DNA of 64,000 bases from Cryptomeria japonica. Taxonomy: Eukaryota > Streptophyta > Pinopsida > Cupressales > Cupressaceae. The stretch lies in the NCBI RefSeq assembly GCF_030272615.1, contig NC_081411.1:214121654-214185653 (forward strand), in the 5' to 3' direction. Shown here piece by piece: positions 9,166 to 20,189 of this stretch. The notes beneath the pieces are model-generated. The model saw nothing but the letters and a program-made list of their open reading frames with translations. It made no database searches and was not told the DNA's origin. The position numbers were made by a program, and so were the translations under genes. The number at the start of each line of letters is the position of its first letter. The first letter of the stretch is position 1.

Positions 9166-11448
9166 ATGAGTTCTTCTAAGTTTCCTCTCTTAACTCCACA
9201 TAATTATGCTACTTGGAAAATTGATGCATGGAGTAAACTTATGGAAAAAGGACTCACTCATTACATTGATGGAACTATTGTTGCTCCAGCTGATCCTAAG
9301 GCTGATCCAGTTGGTCACTTAGACTGGCTCACTAAAAATATCATGGCAATTGGTACCTTAAGAAAGTATGTATCAAAGGATCTCATTTTTCATATTGAGA
9401 AATGCACTCTAATCAAGGATGCTTGGCAAAAGTTTCAAGACTTGTATGGTCAAGTTGATGAGATTAGGGGATATCAAATTGATAGTGATCTCACCATGTT
9501 AGATCCCAAGAACTTTGATACTATACAAGATTATGTCACTAAGGCAAATGAGTTGAGGGCACAACTCAAAGATTGTGGCATTGATAAAAAGGATACTCAA
9601 TTGATATTCAACTTGATAGGGAAGCTTCCACAAGAATATGCAGCATTTGTTTCTAGTTTCCAAACTCATAGGATGACAATGGGTTCAAGCTACAAAATGC
9701 CTACATTTGATGCTTTCAATGAAATGTTGATGATGGAACAAACTAAGTTGATAAGCATGGGCATTCTTAAGACTTCTTCTAAGTCTCAAGCATTGGTGGC
9801 AAATCAAGGAAACAAAGGAAATCAAGGAAAGGACAACTCAAACAAGAAGAAATGGCAATCAAAGCCTAAGGACAAAGCATCATCTTCTCCACAACAAGGA
9901 GATTCATCTTCTTCCAAGAAAGATAATTCACCAAAGAGAGAGAGACCTACTTGTGCTTATTGTAAAAAGATTGGTCATGAGGAACATCGTTGCCATACTA
10001 AGAAGATTGATGAGCTCACACATATCATCAAAAAGCATAACATTGATTTGCCTAAAGTCTACAAGAAGGATGATTCATCAACTTCCACTTCCTCACATTC
10101 AAAAGGAAAAGGGCAAGCATTCATGGCTTCTACAAGTGGAAAAACTCACTCTTTTGGAACAAGAAAAGGACAAGCTCTATGTGCTACAACAAATCATACT
10201 TCAGAGAGATGGCTTCTAGATTCAGGGGCTTCTCATCATATGGCATCTTCACAATCTATGTTCTCAACATTTGAGCCTTGCACCATGCCACAGATTTTGA
10301 TGGGCAATCATACATACATGGATGTGATTGGGAAAGGATCTATTGACATTGGGGATAACTCCTTCAATAATGTGTTGTGTGTACCCCACTTGACAAACAA
10401 TCTCCTTTCTATCTATCAAATCACACATGGCGCAACTAAGAGAGTTGTGGAGTTCACACCGGACTCAGTTTTTATTAGAGACATGGAGACTAGAGCAATC
10501 ATTGCAACTGGGGTGGTTGATCATGCATCTCGGTTATACTCCTTTTCAGATTTTGTTGATGATGATGATTACACATTTGATGATTCTACACATGTTGATC
10601 ACACTTATTGTGATGATTCAGATTTTGAGGAGAACTTTGGACACTTGAATTTGGGGATTCTTACATGTAACCTAGTTCTTGAGTCTTCTATTTCATCTTC
10701 TCATATTGATATCACATCACCTATTGCACCTGATGATGCAGATAGTGCGACAGTTTTGCCTACATGTGATTCAGTGCAGCAGGATATACATTGTCTTCCA
10801 GCTTCAGATTCATGGGATGATTACATGACAGATATTGCAGGTTTGTTTGTGGAATCCTACATTGCAGATTTAGGAGACATCATTGATGACATACATCTTC
10901 TCTTTGATGAAGATGATCCTTCTTTGATTGTTGCGAGGGCACACTCTGACCCTCTTGTTCATTCTCTACATGATCATTCTTTCGAGGTTGACATGATTGT
11001 GGATACTTATGTACAGCAGTTGGAGGAGGTCTCTTTATTCTTTGAGGAGACACATGAGTCTTTGGACATTGTTTTACATCCATCTCCACTAGATGTTGGA
11101 GTTCCTTTTTCAGCAGTATGGCACAGTTTACCATCTTTGGAAGGGGTATCTTCTAGCATCAACATGGGGACACTTGAGCAGTTTTCAGAGATTCCTTTCA
11201 TCATGAGTTTTCTTCATACATCTTCCCTTCATGATTGGGGAGACTTCATGGATACACCTTTGGTTTTGTTTCTTCCTAAGGGGAGGAATGTTGTTCGACG
11301 TTCGTGGAGCAGTTTCTTCATACATCGAGCTTCTATCATTGGTGCAGATTCTTCATTGAGGGATGATCACAGTTTGACTTCTCTTCTTCTCTCATATGGG
11401 GGGGACTATTTCCTCACATGGGGTTTTGTTCCTCACATACTTCTTTGA
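9166..11448 (+). CDS. gag: Copia Gag-protease polyprotein with acidic C-terminal tail
   Basis: An intact 760-residue frame from the ATG at 9166; the frame is open for another 20 codons upstream but has no ATG there. Residues 1-220 are a UBN2-type Copia Gag (HNYATWKIDAWSKLM near the start, LPQEYAAFVSSFQ further on). A Lys/Ser-rich linker leads to a zinc knuckle CAYCKKIGHEEHRC (about 263-276) that would bind RNA. The aspartic protease motif WLLDSGASHHM has its catalytic Asp near residue 352. About residue 490, FGHLNLGIL looks like the remnant of the Gag-pre-integrase motif. From there to the stop, about 270 Asp/Glu-rich residues match nothing I recognise, and integrase, RT and RNase H are missing. 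The intact frame and identical LTRs argue for recent function as a particle protein mobilised by a partner element. Confidence 0.9.
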   Translation: MSSSKFPLLTPHNYATWKIDAWSKLMEKGLTHYIDGTIVAPADPKADPVGHLDWLTKNIMAIGTLRKYVSKDLIFHIEKCTLIKDAWQKFQDLYGQVDEIRGYQIDSDLTMLDPKNFDTIQDYVTKANELRAQLKDCGIDKKDTQLIFNLIGKLPQEYAAFVSSFQTHRMTMGSSYKMPTFDAFNEMLMMEQTKLISMGILKTSSKSQALVANQGNKGNQGKDNSNKKKWQSKPKDKASSSPQQGDSSSSKKDNSPKRERPTCAYCKKIGHEEHRCHTKKIDELTHIIKKHNIDLPKVYKKDDSSTSTSSHSKGKGQAFMASTSGKTHSFGTRKGQALCATTNHTSERWLLDSGASHHMASSQSMFSTFEPCTMPQILMGNHTYMDVIGKGSIDIGDNSFNNVLCVPHLTNNLLSIYQITHGATKRVVEFTPDSVFIRDMETRAIIATGVVDHASRLYSFSDFVDDDDYTFDDSTHVDHTYCDDSDFEENFGHLNLGILTCNLVLESSISSSHIDITSPIAPDDADSATVLPTCDSVQQDIHCLPASDSWDDYMTDIAGLFVESYIADLGDIIDDIHLLFDEDDPSLIVARAHSDPLVHSLHDHSFEVDMIVDTYVQQLEEVSLFFEETHESLDIVLHPSPLDVGVPFSAVWHSLPSLEGVSSSINMGTLEQFSEIPFIMSFLHTSSLHDWGDFMDTPLVLFLPKGRNVVRRSWSSFFIHRASIIGADSSLRDDHSLTSLLLSYGGDYFLTWGFVPHILL

Positions 11449-11665
11449 GAGTTCTCTTGTATAGCTTTCATCTCTCTTTTGGGGGAGGGTTTTTTCCCAT
11501 TGGGTTTTTCTCTCTTTCCCCACTTTGTGAGAGATTTCATTGGTTTGCATGCATTTGCATTTGTGCATGGGTACCTAACATGGCCTCGTAGCCGGGACCC
11601 ATCTTGCATTGCTTAGTTGCATTGTAGACTTAAGTGCATTCCCCTAAGTTGCACTTAAGGGGGGG
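11449..11665 (+). other. 3' untranslated region and polypurine tract of the Copia element
   Basis: Noncoding stretch ending in AAGGGGGGG (11657-11665), directly against the 3' LTR. This is the plus-strand priming site. Confidence 0.85.
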
Positions 11666-12173
11666 TGTTGGTGTAAATAATTATTCATCATGGATATTAT
11701 TACACTTACTTAAGTTTACTTAGGATAATGCATTTCATAGTAGTTTGGATATGAGACACTTGGGTGTTTGTGCCACATTGGGATAGTGTGTGTAGGAGAA
11801 ATTCCACCTCTTATGGTGTTGATCTTGTTATTACACTATCATATCCACTTATTGTGGAGTGATAATTCCACCTTCGGTGGGTGATCCACCTCATGTGGAA
11901 TATTATATTATTTCTCCTACCTACCCACACCTATTTCCTACCTACCCTTGTTTCTTATTGAGCCACATGTCATGTTTGTGTGCTCATACATATCCCTAGC
12001 CTTGCCTATATAAGCAGGCTCATCTACATTGTATGTAACAACAACTATTGAATAAGATAATCCAGTTGATTATTGATCATTTTCTATTAATGAGAATACA
12101 GTTTATTCTTATCCCATATTATGTCTCTTTCATGTACATTTCAATGACTTCTTGATCTTGGCAAAATCCAACA
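11666..12173 (+). repeat. 3' LTR of the Copia element
   Basis: 508 bp, the same length as the 5' LTR and, read by eye, identical to it. Followed by the right target duplication ATATT at 12174-12178. Confidence 0.95.
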
Positions 12174-12178
12174 ATATT

Positions 12179-13500
12179 GAACAATGCTTGATATTTGAAT
12201 TTAAGACCTCGTATGTAGAGACTTACAGCTAACTGCTGCAATGTGGGGTCATCCCCTACACTTAATTTTGATACACAGGGTAAAAGTCTCTCATTAAGTT
12301 GAAATATAATTTTTAAAAATTTGAGTTCAAAATGCACTTTTTTTTGTTGTTGTCTATGTTTTTGGATGTGGTATTATTACGGATTACAAGCTATCATGTA
12401 TTATTTATGAAGTATAGATTATATTCAAATTCTTATTCATGTGTTGTCATATGTGTAAGATCAATGATTTTTTCCTACTTATTTGTAATGTTATTTCTAT
12501 TGTAGTCTTAAGTTTGTTGCATTATATACTTTTTTGTTACAATTATCAAAGAAGTACAAAGTTTGGACTCTCTAAAGGCTTCCGAAGTAATTTCATTGAC
12601 ACTTTTCTTTCAATTATTTCTATTGAATTTTGATTTTGAAAGTCATGATTATGATTTTTATGCTTGAATTGTATATAGTGGGTTCAATAAATTATGCCCA
12701 TCAGGGTGCCGCACAAATGCAATAGTTCTCAAAAGATGAGGACCTTTCAAAATCTATCATGACAGCAATAATAAAAGATAACTCAAAAAATATCATAGAT
12801 TTGAATTCATTAATATTTTTATAATTGTTTTCCCCGTTCACAAGATTTTTTCATTAATGCATGTATTGATTTTCATAGCCATGATTTCTCTACCGTTGTC
12901 ATCACTGTCCAAATTGTAGATAGAAACTTAGCTCCTAATATGTATCGATCAATCGATCAATGATATTTGGGGTAGAATGCCTATGAAATTAGGACATTTG
13001 AATCACAATCACAAGCCATTACTACTTTCTTTTAATAAGTTACAGAAATCTTGCTTTTCAATTTTATTTTCATAATAGATTTTTAATTAAATTTTATCTT
13101 TAATTTCCTATCAACGTATCTCTTAAATCTTTTATAGTTACAAATGCTAATTTATTATTATGAATCAAGATTAATCGAAGAACAAATACCAATATATATA
13201 TTAATTTCTAATACGATTTATTTAGCAGTGATGGATTTCTTAGTGAGTAGCTCCTCTTACTGCTTTATTTGCTATTCAATCTTCCTGCAATTTCCTCGCC
13301 CTTCTTTTGGCGTTCCCTTGCAAACCCTTCTACGAACTCCAATTGTTTGGTCAAGACTACGACCTCCTTAGGCGTCCCGACTTCATTTAATAGGAAGGTT
13401 TTTGTAGTCCACATATGGTTGGAATCCCGACTTCTATATTGAGACCTTCATTGCACAAACATCATTTGCTAAATAGCCTATTATGTATCAGCACTATCTC
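12179..13500. other. AT-rich intergenic DNA with the second 51-bp dispersed repeat
   Basis: No gene recognised. 13430-13480 repeats 5528-5578 with one mismatch. A short less AT-rich stretch near 13290-13380 has a 75-codon frame without recognisable similarity. Confidence 0.5.
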
Positions 13501-13509
13501 ACCTGATTA

Positions 13510-13862
13510 AATAAATTCAAAACTTCCGAGTCATAAAACTGAATAGAACCTGATCGGCTTTCATAGAATCTACTTTTCCCCGAACATAGACAAGTTCATC
13601 GTGGATCTTCTTAGCCAGTAGGAACTTGGAGTTACCAGATACATGTCACTAAAATATAAAATCATTGCTTTCTTTTTATTTAGTTTGAGGAGTCTACAGT
13701 TAACTAAATCAATTAAACAGAGATATGCTCTGTAACATGTGAGCAAGAAAGTTCATCAAAGAATATATGGAAACGAACTACTTGTTGTGGTGAAGGAACA
13801 AGACAAATTCACAGCAGAAAGCATCACTTTAATAGCTTCGCTCATCCCTTCAAAAGTCTCTT
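13510..13862 (-). pseudogene. Possible two-exon fragment of an unrecognised gene
   Basis: On the minus strand, a TTTGCAG acceptor near 13863 is followed by an open stretch reading QETFEGMSEAIKVMLSAVNL. After about 140 bp a second acceptor (TATATTTTAG, near 13650) is followed by FLLAKKIHDELVYVRGKVDS and MKADQVLFSFMTRKF with a stop. The residue composition and the two acceptor sites look like real exons of a host gene rather than a transposon, but I do not recognise the family, and no start or further exons are visible. It could be a captured or relict fragment. Confidence 0.3.
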
Positions 13863-14643
13863 GCTGCAAATCAAGATTATTATTTTTCATTTATTTATAG
13901 TATTTCTCATTTGCAGAAATGTTGTCGAATTTTTATTAAATATTAGCTATTCAAAAAAGCCCTGCTGCAACCCAACATGCATTCCCCAATCATTTCAATA
14001 CGTCAACGGCCACTATATGTACCTTGGTAGAAAGATGGGACTTCAAGAATTTTTATGTCAAACCGCCAAAAACACTACCATTTGAAACGTTCAAAGGACA
14101 ATCAGTGTCCCCTGTTTCTGAGTTTAGACAAACAAAACATTGTCTGTAATTGCGAAATGAATAGATTACATGATTGTGATTGTGATTGTGATGTAATATA
14201 ATAGACATTAAGTTTTCACAATCTAAGAGATATAAATCAGCTGTTTCTGATTTCGATTATGTGTAAATATTTTCATCAAATTTACGCATAATCTAATCTA
14301 GAACTGCTGATTTATATGTAATGTAATATGTAATTTAACTGATAAAACTAATAAAATCATAACAATATAGAAAAACACATAAAAACTGAATTGCATAATA
14401 ACAGTTGACGATGATACACAACTTTTAAAATTAATAAATGAAACATTTCAGTAAACTGTGATTTATGGACACTTGATTCTCTAATTTGAACACCATAAAA
14501 CCTCTTACTGCCAGCGGTATTAATAAATTCAATTCCTCAAATACATTACAATATAAAAAAGTAAATATGGGATATACAGTTATCTCCAACACTTATTTGT
14601 ACAATGCTTCAAACATAAACCCACCTTGGTTTCTATGATATTC
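13863..14643. other. AT-rich 3' flank of the BAHD pseudogene
   Basis: AT-rich with no recognised coding content. On the minus strand it is the 3' flank of the BAHD pseudogene; several AATAAA-like words are present but none stands out. Confidence 0.5.
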
Positions 14644-16113
14644 CTAAGCCAAATGTAAGAAATCTTGTGTGATTTGAAGTAGAATGCGATTGGCATCAGA
14701 TTCTATTGCACTTAACTGTTCCATTGGAAGATGCATGTATACTATCCAACTACCGTCTCCTACAGGGCTATGAGTAGGCATGACATAGCCCGCTTCAGCA
14801 CCCCAAGGGAAATGGTAGCTTACAAAAGTAGGCTTTCCCCATCCAAAATCAACCTCATACAAAGGAAACGACAGTCTAGAAGACACCAAAACTGCAGGTC
14901 CTGAGGACTCCATGTCATCTGCTCCGCAGTAAATCTTGGCTAAGACAGGTGTTGGCTTTGTAGTCTCAACGAAGTCAATTAAGCTTTAAAAGTGTTCCTC
15001 ATTTGCTGCACTCTTTATGGCATCATGAATTAACCCTGCACTCCAACAAAGTGGTTTGCTTTTTATATAACCAGCATTAGACTCAGCAAAGGGCAAGGTT
15101 AGAACATTGCCAAAGTAATTGGCAGAAATCCCAATCTCCCTTAAGTGTTGGCGTCCATCTACAACTATTCCTATTTTACAATTCATGGTGTCCTTGACCT
15201 TGTGGGTGCTTATCAGTAGCTTCCACAAGTAAGCACTGAAAACCTCTAATTTGGTGTTACTCTTACCACCTTTTTTTGCATTGAATTGGAGATCCATAAT
15301 GTTCTTCACATCTAGATAGTGAATTCTACTTACTAAAGAAGGTGGGTGAGGGTTTTCTTGGCTGAATTCTTGTGAACAATGCCTCACATACATATTGTTA
15401 ATTTCAGCACAGTGAGCAGGGGAATCTCGAGGGCATAATATGGAGCGTGTAATTCTTGGATTCAGAGATGCAGTTGAGTCATTTCTAGAAAGCTTTGCCC
15501 AACTTGTGAAAAACATGTTTGCAGAGTATGCATCTGCAATTCTGTGGTCGAAAGTGCAACCAATAACAAGACCTCCACAGCCAAATTCTGTCACCTGCAA
15601 ATACCTAAAAACTGTTAAGATTGTTATGCAGAAAGCAAAAAGGGTGCAAAGAATTATGTGATCTTACCTGAACAGCAAAGACAGGAATGCCATCTTCTTG
15701 AAAGGGTTTTGAAAGTAAAGGAACAAGCTTCCCCTGCACAGACTCATCAGGGTCGTATAAATTTAGCTGAGAAAGAGGAGCTGCAACATAAGCTTGGGTG
15801 AAGCGAACTCCCTTGTTATTGCAATGGACCTTTGGTAGGCCAATACTATCTGTAACCAATCTTCCCGCAAATACATAATAGGACACTAACACCTTCGAGA
15901 GGGAAGTCTTGAGATGAGATAGTGCTGATGCAAAAGTCCTAGGAAAGGGATTTTATAACAGAAGAACGCATGGACAGAAACTGGAGGAATAAGGAGATCT
16001 AGATTTGATAGAGGAAGGATGTGCTGCTGCATTGGAAGTGTAGGCACCATAACTTCTGTGTTAACAATCTTCAACTCATAATCTTTGGAAATGGGAGCGT
16101 TAACTGAAGCCAT
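14644..16113 (-). pseudogene. BAHD acyltransferase pseudogene, nearly full length
   Basis: A two-exon BAHD acyl-CoA transferase on the minus strand. Exon 1 runs 16113-15668 from the ATG at 16113, a GT..AG intron occupies 15667-15595 (73 bp), and exon 2 runs 15594-14644. Visible landmarks are LPMQQHILPLSNLDL, LVSYYVFAGRLVTDS, the catalytic HxxxD as GCTFDHRIADAYSANMF, and the structural DFGWG as YEVDFGWGKPTF, so both family motifs survive. Two lesions kill it: a one-base loss in an A run in exon 1 (near 15952; the copy at 54735-55283 has one more A), and an in-frame TAA after ANEEHF (near 14985). BAHD enzymes acylate alcohols or amines with CoA thioesters in the cytosol; the acyl donor and acceptor cannot be told. 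It is the best-preserved of five BAHD-derived pieces in the window. Confidence 0.9.
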
Positions 16114-16440
16114 CTCAGCACAATCTCTACAAGCTTATCCACGAATGCAAGTTTCAACCATTCTTGTTAGTTTATAGCATTAGAAGTGCCGATTTGCTTG
16201 GTTTACTACTGATTAAGCCCATTCCGATTCATTGCCTAAACAAAATTTCTTGTAATTCTTCAGTAGCTTGTACCACACAATATAAATTTTCTCTTATCCA
16301 AAACGACGAGGAACATGTTAATGTCAGAATTGCGCTGGCCCCGTATTATTTTGTTCTCCACGGTGTACATATTGTCTTACCCAAAACGACGTTAAACCTG
16401 CAAACTAAGAATTGTGGTGGTCATTCTGTGCTCGTCTAGT
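16114..16440 (-). promoter_or_regulatory. Former BAHD promoter region
   Basis: Reading on the minus strand, CTATAAA (complement of 16171-16177) lies about 60 bp before the BAHD start codon, a plausible TATA position. Further upstream are two copies of a motif read on the plus strand as CTTATCCAAAACGACG (near 16298) and CTTACCCAAAACGACG (near 16376). The related upstream region at 19000-19490 has this motif expanded into a tandem array. The motif contains a GATAAG-type I-box and an ACGACG/ACGT word; any regulatory role is inferred. Confidence 0.5.
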
Positions 16441-18224
16441 CCAACGATTTAAATATTTTTTAATTCAATTGTTCAAATTAATTTTTCTCTAATAAGGTGG
16501 ATTTTATTTAAAAATAACACACTTTCTCACTTTAACATGGATTCTTTGTATTTGCTAATCGAGCATTTCTTACTGCAGCTTTTAAAACATGTCAAAAGCT
16601 TCAATGCACGCCTGGAATTTGACAGGCTATATGGCCGTTTTTTCGCTTTTGGATTGTATATGACAATTTAAAAAATTACTGGACAGTATACATTGACATG
16701 TTATTTTTTTTCTAAAAACGTATATATAACACTTCAAATTATTAATAAACCGTAAAATATTATAATAGGTTATATATTGATATATATTATTTAAGAATGT
16801 TTATTATAAAAATATAAATTTATTTAAAAAAATAAGATATATTTGTTTCTAATTTTATAATATTTTAATATGAATTTTCAAAATAATTTCTATTTTCTTA
16901 AGTGCATTTAGAAACTTAGTCAATTTATTTTTTAAATATTTTTAAGAAGATTGTCTCAAATATCGATTTAGAAACTTGTTATAACTGAAATACTAAAACA
17001 TAGTTGTTTCTAATTTTTAAACTATTTTAATATGAATTTTTAAAGTTGTTTCTACTTTCTATTATAAATATATATTATGTTATTATTCTTTTTATTTATC
17101 AATAAAATGTAAGTTTGCCATTGTACTTCATTTTTCTCATTATTGATGAATTTGAGGAGATCTCAAATATTAATTTAAAAATAAAATGTAGTTATTGTGA
17201 GAAGGATGACACAAAGAAGATTTTTTTTGACAATAAATATTTTTTTTAAAACGTCAAATGAAAGGCATTGAAATTACCAAACCATCATAAAAAAATGATA
17301 TGACAGGTAGGAGTGACCATCAAATTCCAGACCTGCTTCAATGATTGAGTCCCCTGGATTTAGTTGTGTTTCCCGCATAATTAGGCACCCAATTTAAACC
17401 TACACCATATGATCTTTTACTCTCACGCCTTTAATATAGAATTATGTTGTACTTTGTTTCAAAGGTTTAAATTTAAAAAATCATTAAATTTTGATTAAGT
17501 AGCATCATTTAGATGTGAAGAATGTTTTGTTACTATGAGAAATAGGTTAGTTATTTGAGAGTGATTCTCATGTGAACAATTTTCTAATGACACCATCAAC
17601 ATTTTTTTCATTGTCTATTCGTACTTCTTCATCTTTTCAGCACTTATTTCTTAAAGATGAGGATATTGTTCTAGTTTCATCACCATTGCCAATTAAGATA
17701 CATAGATATAAGGTGTTAGTATTTTGAGTCATGCCAATTTGGATGATCTTCAAAAGCTTTTTTTTGTTGTCATGGGTATTCCTAAGTGGGACACATTTAT
17801 AATAGAGTAATATTCTTATTTTATGAGAATTTTAAAATTTCAAGAACTTTTTCTAGTTTTATTCTTGAGAAAACATTGTGTTGGATGCATGGTTTTTATA
17901 GTTCTTTTAATAGTGTCATTACTAAACATAGACTTAGGTCTCTAAGGGTTTATTCATGATAAGCCTACCTAAGTATCTATTTGATAAATCGAAGGCTCTT
18001 TAATGTTTGACTATTAATTAAGTCCAAGCTTTCTATTTTCTTCAATTATAATAGAATGATATAGGGTAAACTTTTATTGTTGGAAGTATTTATTATTTTG
18101 TTTATTGAAATATTTCTCTCATCAGTTATTGTTTTGGGACTATTTTTCTCAATTCTTCATTTGTTAGCAGAGAAGGTGATTGTGTTTAGAGTTTCATAAT
18201 GTCAAATACTAACTCTTTTCCAAT
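16441..18224. other. AT-rich intergenic DNA
   Basis: No gene, array or terminal repeat recognised. The last few hundred bases may be the degraded leader or LTR of the following Copia gag relic. Confidence 0.5.
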
Positions 18225-18905
18225 TTGACAATTCAATGGAAGTTGATTATGATTACTGAATGACTTTCTTAGCAGGAAAAGATATGTGGGAAATTGTAGA
18301 AACGGGGTATGAAGAGCCTCAATATTGGAATTCACTTGCAACAAATGATGTAATGGCTAAGAAGGAAGCTAAGAAGAAGAAGGCATAGGCTTTATCTCAC
18401 ATTCAAATTGCTCTTGATAAGAGCTTATTTCCAAGAATTGCAGATACAAAGAGTGGTAAGAATGCCTGAAAGACTTTCAAGGAAGCTTACAAAGGTAGTG
18501 ATGAGATCAAGGTTGTGAAGCTACAAACCTTGAAAAAGGGAGTTTGAGAATTAAAAAATGTACGAAACAAATAATGTGAGTGATTATTGCATAAGGGTGA
18601 AAGATGTGGTCAATAAAATGGCTACTTTGAGTGAAATAATGAGCAAACAAGATGTTGAGGTCTCTAATATCGAGATGGAACAATGTTGCCATCATTATTG
18701 AAGAAAGCAAAGATTTGTCCTCTCTTGAATATGATCATCTTATTGGATCACTCAAGATCATCTTATTGGATCTCTTATGTCATGCAAAGAAAGATTCACT
18801 AGAAATGTTAATAAGAAAGTTTTTTCATCTTAGATGCAGATTTCAAAGAATGGAGATTCACCATCAAGGCCAAGGTAGAGGCCGACATCAGACTTTTACA
18901 AGAGG
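18225..18905 (+). pseudogene. Copia Gag (UBN2 type) pseudogene
   Basis: With several stops and shifts the plus strand reads GKDMWEIVETGYEEPQYWNS, AKKEAKKKKA, IQIALDKSLFPRIADTKSG and, near the end, RGRGRHQTFTRG: the core and basic tail of a plant Copia UBN2 Gag. Protease and everything beyond are missing, because the sequence passes abruptly at about 18905 into a BAHD 5' fragment in the opposite orientation. Confidence 0.8.
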
Positions 18906-19490
18906 CACTATCAATTCTGTGTCAACAATTTTCAACTGGTAATCTTTGGAAATCAGAGGGTTAACAAAAGCTATCTCAGTACAATATCTACAAAATTTTC
19001 CACGGATGCAAGCTTCAACCATTCTTGTTAATTTATGGCATTAGAAGTGCCGATTTCCTTGGTTTACTACTGGTAAAGCCCACCCTGACACATGTTAAAA
19101 ATAAGAATTGCACTAGTTGTATCGTGATGGTTTAATTCTGTATGATTTTGTTCTCTACAATATAAACAATGTCAGGATTCCGTATAGTGAAACATTTTGA
19201 GAGTTAAATTTGCGCTAGTCTTGTTAATTGCGTACTATTGGCTTATCCCAAACGACGTAAATATTGTCTTATCCAAAACGACGCAAATAGTGTCATATCA
19301 TAAACGACGTAAATATTGTCTTATCCAAAACGACGCAAATAGTGTCATATCATAAACGACGTAAATATTGTCTTATCCAAAACGACGTGAAACCTGCAAA
19401 CTAATAATTGCACTGGTCTTATAGCAATTGCTTATTCCGTGCTTCCCTTTTCCCACGATTTAAATATCGTTTAGTTCAATTGGTTAAAAT
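18906..19490 (-). pseudogene. BAHD 5' end and upstream region, truncated copy
   Basis: The minus strand here matches the first codons and the upstream flank of the BAHD pseudogene at 16113. Shared words include AACAATTTTCAACT, the ATTCTTGTTAATTTATGGCA stretch (ATTCTTGTTAGTTTATAGCA in the other copy) and GAAGTGCCGATTTCCTTGG. The start-codon region has decayed and the TATA box reads CCATAAA. The coding part ends at the junction with the Copia gag relic, so only the promoter side of this duplicate survives. Confidence 0.75.
19236..19391 (-). repeat. 26-bp minisatellite in BAHD upstream region
   Basis: Six units of exactly 26 bp (19236, 19262, 19288, 19314, 19340, 19366). Consensus halves are TATTGTCTTATCC and AAAACGACGTAAA. 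Units 2 and 4 and units 3 and 5 are alternating variants (TCTTATCC versus TCATATCA), giving a 52-bp higher-order repeat. The related upstream region at 16290-16395 has only two dispersed units, so the array expanded after the genes duplicated. Confidence 0.9.
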
Positions 19491-20189
19491 TAACCTTTTT
19501 GTACTGATGGGGAGATTGATCTAGTAGCAAAACAATACCTTTATCTAGTTGGATAAAAAATTCTTCAAGTTCAATGATACCTTAATCAAGACATTAAAAC
19601 AGATTATCTTTCAAAATATATAAGAAAACTAGATTTTACACATATATTCATCAAGATAATATACATTTAAAAAATATTAAATGAGTCTAATTAATAATCT
19701 ACAAGTATTCACATACATTTTATTTATTATATAAAAATACATAACAAGATCATGAAGTGAAGATTTTAGTATTGTTTGATTGGCTAACAAATCACTACAC
19801 ATCTAAAAATATACATTACACATATAGAGACACACTCACTCAAGTTCAATTTATCCTTTAAATAACTCAATCAATAAAGATTAAAAATTATTTATATTAC
19901 AAATTTAATATAAGCCCATATTATTATAATATTAAAATGTCATTCCCAAATATGGAAACTATGATCAAGGGGGTTCTTCTATGTAAGTTTTTATCTCTAC
20001 TATGATCCCTTTGTTTCTATCATTTTCATCATATTTCCAAATAAATCCTTCTGAATACTTAATACACGCATAAGAAGATGTAAATCTATATTAAATTTTG
20101 ATACCCATGAGTAGTACAACTACATAGAATGACATACTTCTTAGGGATCATTTTCCTGAAATTGTACCGAAAAATACATTATAAATCTA
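19491..20189. other. AT-rich spacer
   Basis: No gene or repeat structure seen before the 1.4-kb direct repeat. Confidence 0.5.

Larger units (their letters stand above)
7062..12173 (+). mobile_element. Complete young gag-only Copia-type retrotransposon
   Basis: A 5,112-bp element bounded by two 508-bp LTRs (TGTTGG...CCAACA) that I read as identical along their whole length, flanked by the perfect duplication ATATT (7057-7061 and 12174-12178). It has a tRNA-iMet-type primer site, a long GC-rich leader, one intact 760-codon ORF and a G-rich polypurine tract. Integrase, reverse transcriptase and RNase H are absent. It therefore resembles the terminal-repeat-with-GAG (TR-GAG) class of non-autonomous elements, which depend on enzymes supplied by a full-length relative. 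Identical LTRs imply insertion recent enough that no substitution has accumulated in 508 bp. Confidence 0.93.

Noticed and set aside
14644-16113. Functional BAHD gene with an extra intron hiding the frameshift
   Set aside because: The shift lies in an A run inside a conserved block, the other copy reads through with one more base, and an in-frame TAA interrupts exon 2.
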